NCBI GenBank assembly: GCA_004194705.1
Contig: SADC01001275.1
Location: forward strand, 744,001-808,000
Reading direction: 5' to 3'
Source of the DNA: Ditylenchus dipsaci
Lineage: Eukaryota; Nematoda; Chromadorea; Rhabditida; Anguinidae
DNA length: 64,000 bases
Both the position numbers and the translations under genes were made by a program. The notes under the pieces were generated by a model. That model searched no databases. It worked only from the letters and a program-made list of their open reading frames with translations, and was not told the origin of the DNA. Shown piece after piece: positions 59,520-64,000 of this stretch (positions are counted from its first letter, which is position 1; the number at the start of each line of letters is the position of its first letter).

Positions 59520-59660
59520 ACTACTTCTTCCTGGGCAACAGAGCAGCAAGAAGTTGAGCAATACCCCTTTCACGCAGCCTGACACTTAGGGAACTCATCA
59601 TCTTGTCCATAATATTGGTTTTGGGAATAGCCCACACTCGGTCACTCTCCGTTTGCGCCC
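59520..59660 (-). CDS. Unrecognised terminal exon-like ORF inside E12
   Basis: Minus-strand open stretch ending in TAG at 59520-59522, higher in GC than its surroundings. It contains SDRVWAIPKTNIMDKMMSSL and ends AQLLAALLPRKK. No acceptor is obvious directly upstream. Unknown family; possibly the C-terminus of the protein once encoded by E12. Confidence 0.3.
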
Positions 59661-61032
59661 AAGTGAGAAGAAAAAAAACTCGACTGACCGAGGTGAAAAA
59701 GTTTTAGTTAGCTCTTGACACTGAATTGGACTGCTGGTATGCAATTCCCAGATCACACACCTCTTCGCGACCTCCTCTTAGCACCGCTGCTTGCGTCCCT
59801 GTCGAACACCTGTGATAGACTGCCCTAAAAAGACAAAGACCAAAGAGCAAAAGCTGGCAAGAAATAAAAAGAGCTTAGATAGTGTTCTACGCGGATTTCA
59901 AATGCCTAAAGACAGATTGAAACATAGAGACGACTGAGTTCCCATAAAAGGATGAAGAGGTGGCTGACCTGACGGGATACTACCTCGACATTTTCAGATG
60001 ATAGCGGATCATTTTGCAGACCACCTAAAAAGAACGAACAAGAGAAAAGCTGTGGACGGCTAATTAGCTAAGAAAACTTATCTAATAAAGCCCAAGGCAA
60101 CGATTACGTTCATCTTTAGCGACTTATCGATTTTCTGAAACAAAATAATGTAAATTGGGGCGAATGATCAAAGTGAATCACAACCTCGCGAACAAACCTA
60201 GTAAAACCCAGGCAATAAACAAGAAAGTCTGAGAGAATCAGTAAAATAGACCGACAAGTCATACGATAATTCAAAAATGAACGTTTGAAATAAAAATGTT
60301 TGCATTCAAAAACAATTCTTGCTAAAACCATAGTGTAGGATTTTGTCCCCGGGAATTCAAATTTCAACAATTGACTTATCAACAGGAAAGCATGCTCCTT
60401 TAAAGCTGTTTAAACGGGATAAAATTTATTATCTGCCAAACGAAATGTTGTTGCTGTGTTAAAAAAAGAGCGAAAACTTACCCGCGGAAGAACAATAAAA
60501 AATACAACCTCTTTTTAGGTATTTATAGGAACGAGTTAATTTACAAACTCTGTTCCAATTCGTTTAAATGTCAAGCTTTATTATTTGTAAAATTTTGACT
60601 GTGGGTATCACGCAATTACTTTGAAATTTTAAAATTTTTTATTTTTTTTATAATTCAAGCATGATTTCACTAGCCTAAAACTATTTTCGATCTGACATTC
60701 TCGATTTAAAAAAAAATTGAAGAAATCTTTTTTTTTCATAGATTGAATTTGTTTTGGCTTGCCGATTTTTTTTAAGAAAATTACATGTATTGAGCTTGCC
60801 TCTTAACACTCAAAAAGTCAAATGGCTACTTCCTTTAATTTGACTCAGAATTTCACGCTGAATATTTCTATATATTTCTCCGCAGTTTCTAATATTTAAA
60901 ATAGCCCTAAAGAGAGCAACTTAAGCACGTCATTATTTGAAAGTTAGTAATAGCCTTCATTACAGCGATATTTAATAATTTTCTTTACCTTAATAAGTGA
61001 TGGAGTGCTTAAACGAAAGAGAGAAATACGCG

Positions 61033-62657
61033 CTATCTAATAAGGTATGATGAAGCCTCTTATGAGAATAAAACTTAAGATTTTTGGTCCAAAGAAGCAA
61101 TTGTGTCATTTTTCAAAACCCTTTGGGATACTTGGATATGCATAATTACGTGCTTATAAGGTCTTTTGTTCTGTCAGCAGTATATACCATTCGACAGAGC
61201 ATGAAAAAATGCACCAGAAAGTACTTGAAAGTAAAATATAAATAGCTTGCAAGACTCTCGAAAAAAATTCTAAAAAAGATTTTGCCGTAAAACTTTTTTT
61301 CTCTGAGAAAACCTGAACTTTTGACACTGAACTCGTTTTTAGCAGGGTCGGTTTGCTTGAAAACAGCCCTTAAATCTCGTAGGCAGGAGTTCCTTATACG
61401 ACATCCTGCCAAAAGTTGACTGTGACCACTTATTCGTGCTTTTCGGGTCGTAATTAGTCGAAAAATTATGTTTTTGCAACTGGGAAGGAAATTTTCGAGA
61501 AAAATTTTTTTGACCAAAAATTGACTTTTTGCCTTGAGGGACCAAGTAAACCATCTTATATAAGGGCATTTTACCCCGTTTTGGTCACTGCAGCTAGGCA
61601 AAAGAGTCTTTAATGCATTTTTAATCAAGAGTCTTGCTCGGAATTATGTCTAAAGTATGTGGGTGTGCGCATCTCAACTCCAAACTTCCAAGCCCCCTCA
61701 AGCAAGCCTCCCTCAGGCCCCCCCTCCCCCCGGGACCAAGGTAACTCAACCTAAAAGGGTAGATGGACATCTCTGAAAGACCAAAAAAGAGAAGATTTGA
61801 ACATAGTTTTGTTAACTGGGCCTACCGCATAAAGAAACTCTGGTATGCATACATTTTTCATGCAGCGCCCTTGGGGGCGCAGGGGGCTTGGTTGCTTGGG
61901 GGGGGGGGGGGGAGGGGGGTTGAGATGCGCACACCCACATACCTTAGACGCAAATCACTCGAAAGTGACTTTGGATGCATAAAAAATGTATGCACACCAG
62001 AGTTTTTTTTATGCGGTAGGCCCCAGTCAACAAAACTATGTTCAAATACCATCTTTTCGGGGTGTCTGGGTACCTCTTTATGATAGTTTAGCTTGGTCCC
62101 CCAAGGCGAAAAGTCAATTTTCGGTCAAAAATTTTTTTCTCGAAAAATCCTTCCCAATCCCAAAAACATGTTTTTTCGACTAATTACGACCCGAAAAGCC
62201 CGAATAAGTGGTCAAAATCAATTTTTGGCAGGATGTCGTATAAGGAACTTTAGCCATCTCATATCTTGCTCTCAAATTTCAAAATACATTTAAATTTTTC
62301 AAAAATTCAAAGCTGGAAGAATTTTTGTCTTGAACGGAATTTAAAATTTGACATCAATTCAGTGTCGAATACTCCAAAAAAAGTTTTACGTTAAAATCTT
62401 TTTTAGAATTTTAGAATTGAGTCTTGCAAAACTATTTAAAAGGCTATTTATATTTTACTTTCAAGTACTTTCTGGTGCATTTTTTCATGCTCTGTCGAAT
62501 GGTATATACTGCTGACAGAACAAAAGACCTTATAAGCACGTAATTATGCATAGCCAAGTATCCCAAAGGGGTTTGAAAAAATGACACAATTGCTTCTTTG
62601 GACCAAAAATCTTAAGTTTTATTCTCATAAGAGGCTTCATCATACCTTATTAGATAG
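61033..62657. mobile_element. Family A inverted-repeat element, copy A5
   Basis: The largest intact copy: arms of about 600-700 bp starting CTATCTAATAAGGTATGATG, and a core (about 61650-62000) with the family hairpin interrupted by G/C runs. It sits right of E12 in the same Srt intron. The longest open frame (61146-61628 minus) runs through an arm and is not a convincing gene. Confidence 0.7.
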
Positions 62658-63571
62658 GTATCGTTCCCTTAATGTTGATTTTGCTGAAAATTTTCTTGTG
62701 GTGTTTTTTTAGTTTTTTCTTGTATTCTATCATACTTTTACATAGACGATAATAGTTCTGTACTTGAATGCTTCCCGTACTCAGATACCCCCACCCTGCC
62801 CGTTTTTTTACTAGGATTTCAAAGTTAAGGTCATTTTTGATTCACAATTTCCGGATTTTTCAAGGGTTGAAAAATAATATTCTCGGGGAGTAATATAGTA
62901 AGTACGGTAATCTATTTCTTTCGGACAAACTATGTCTGTACAGCGTGGTTGAAAATGCAGCATTTTTGGAAAAATTTGTAGTGCGCTTTCAGTGAAATTT
63001 TGAAATTTTTCTAGGATTTTTAGTCAAGAATCAAAATAAAGATGCAGCCACGAGGATTATAACACCCAACAAAAAATTGAAGAGAAAGAGAAAATTTACC
63101 CGCGTTTACCCGCACAAAAAATAAGAAAGATCCAAGCGAATTTAAAAACTACTCGATTTTGAAAATCCCTTGTAGTATATGAAAATAAATAAATTAATTG
63201 TTATTTGGTTGCAGCAAGGAATCCCCTCCACTCAGAGTAGTCAATTAGCCGAGATATCATCATATTCGTATTTCTTGACCTCTTTTTTTAAAAAGACACA
63301 TAAAAATTTCCAACCATGAAGGAGGCACCATGATTTTTTTCTAAAATTCATAATTCAAATCGGCGCCCATTCGAATGTTTAAAGGGCGTAATTTCTGTAT
63401 TGGGCAGCAAAGATAGATACAGGCGGCTATTTTAAGGCCACTTCTTTAAAGAAACGTAAAAAATTCAGATACTTTTTATTTAAAAAGAACAGCAAGGGAC
63501 AAAACATGTAGAGCAAAAATTCAAAAGTTAACAGAAAACTATTGTTTTAATTTTTAAATTCAACCTTTTAG
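62658..63571. other. End of Srt copy 2 intron 5
   Basis: No gene. A short piece at about 63245-63350 (CATCATATTCGTATTTCTTG) is a degenerate family A end. Confidence 0.4.
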
Positions 63572-64000
63572 CTGTTTATTCAAATCCTTATTATTGGCTT
63601 TATCCATCTGGTAGGCTGTCTGTTGTACGCAAGTTTTACATACATCAACTATCCGGTTGAATCATTTACCTTGCTCAAAGTTTATGGTTTTTTGCTCACG
63701 GTAACATTTTAACCTTAACCAAAACTATTTTACCAATGACTGTCGGAGACCTTACAGAGCTTCTTTTTAAGTTTTTTTTTAAATAAAATTAACCTAATAA
63801 ATAGTGATTTGGAGCCATATTCTGTTGACAACCTGGTGATTTAATATAGAAAAATTATAGAATTACAATTTGGATAAAAAATATCAATAATGAAATTGTG
63901 AAATCTAAAAAATGCCCTGAAAATTGTGGCGCCACAGAAAAGAAGAACTTAAAAAGATTGTCTAACTTTTTAACCATCTTAATTATCAACGAATGTTTTG

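Larger units (their letters stand above)
54555..60403. mobile_element. 5.8-kb composite inverted-repeat element E12, TTAA-bounded
   Basis: Left end TTAAAGGAGCATGCTTTCC, right end its reverse complement. The right arm (about 59995-60403) is continuous; the left arm is interrupted between 54814 and 56834 by FB4 and FB11, then resumes to about 56960. The interior holds FB6 and two exon-like open stretches (57209-57390 plus, 59520-59660 minus). It lies in intron 5 of Srt copy 2. Confidence 0.7.
52199..63700 (+). pseudogene. srt: Srt-class serpentine chemoreceptor, copy 2, two frameshifts, 9.3-kb intron (3' end outside window)
   Basis: Paralogue of 39638-42899, in divergent orientation. Exons: 52199-52338, 52387-52581, 53126-53221, 53264-53409, 54139-54276 and 63572-63700; the last exon with the end of TM7 is beyond the window. 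Landmarks: MELYWFRREEFNRLYNCS, ILYIPCSFSLF, NACYKLMLYICLIDCSALWL, GAVYCSYPNVLYFAGVS, TESAAQIFLAVNRCIAIL, FSWAFNPYLGYIADTDST, NYVHTVHDTSIAIILPSIYV, LFIQILIIGFIHLVGCLLY. Exon 1 is 140 nt and exon 2 is 195 nt, each one base shorter than in copy 1; the losses map to about 52277-52281 and the T run at 52498-52499. Everything else is in phase. Intron 5 (54277-63571) is a pile of inverted-repeat elements; copy 1 has only 1.2 kb there. Confidence 0.8.

Noticed and set aside
61146..61628. A 160-codon minus-strand open frame
   Set aside because: It lies wholly in an arm of family A copy A5, and the opposite arm gives shifted fragments of the same peptide.

Overview
This AT-rich window is almost certainly nuclear DNA of a nematode. 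The reasons are: two genes of the nematode-specific Srt class of serpentine chemoreceptors; an rps-18 copy whose N-terminus reads like the Caenorhabditis protein; a nematode-type YitH/HolE (DUF1248-like) acetyltransferase; short introns of about 30-55 nt with TTTCAG-type acceptors; and a candidate spliced-leader acceptor 8 nt before the rps-18 ATG. Genes are sparse and their introns and spacers are packed with nested DNA transposons.

Genes, left to right. Positions 1-8855 (minus): two tandem DHRS1-like short-chain dehydrogenases with matching exon phases. The first runs off the left edge. The second is complete but has one missing base in exon 1 and a 4.2 kb intron full of inverted repeats. 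9739-11061 (plus): a three-exon F-box-like gene that carries a scrap of the neighbouring phosphatase in its first intron. 11111-11332 (minus): an unidentified terminal exon converging on it. 11585-19182 (plus): an ACP7-type purple acid phosphatase with all metal ligands. 20217-21029 (plus): rps-18, with introns but with TAG at codon 10. 23899-26465 (plus): the acetyltransferase. 27000-27348 (minus): a cytochrome P450 fragment. 39638-42899 (minus) and 52199 to beyond 63700 (plus): two divergent Srt receptors, both with lesions.

Mobile DNA. There are two near-complete transposons: a Tigger/pogo element (29272-31489, TA duplication) and a Mutator-like element whose transposase is followed by an OTU cysteine protease domain (35038-38649, about 220 bp terminal inverted repeats, exact 9-bp target duplication). 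Around them are at least ten foldback elements. Each starts GGC and ends near GCC, has arms built of short tandem repeats, and most are flanked by 8-10 bp target duplications. Unrelated arm repeats sit behind the same 10-15 bp termini, which I think is the most novel signal here. A second group of inverted-repeat elements is bounded by TTAA, and a third family (A, five copies) carries a central GC-rich hairpin. Several insertions can be ordered in time because one element splits another, and in one case an uninterrupted arm elsewhere in the window shows the empty site.

A caution about reading frames. At least nine genes or transposase segments are broken by one missing base, mostly in runs of G, C, A or T. 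That pattern fits uncorrected sequencing error at least as well as real decay, so I mark these as disrupted rather than firmly as pseudogenes. Exon coordinates come from reading frames, splice signals and remembered family conservation, not from alignments or transcripts.
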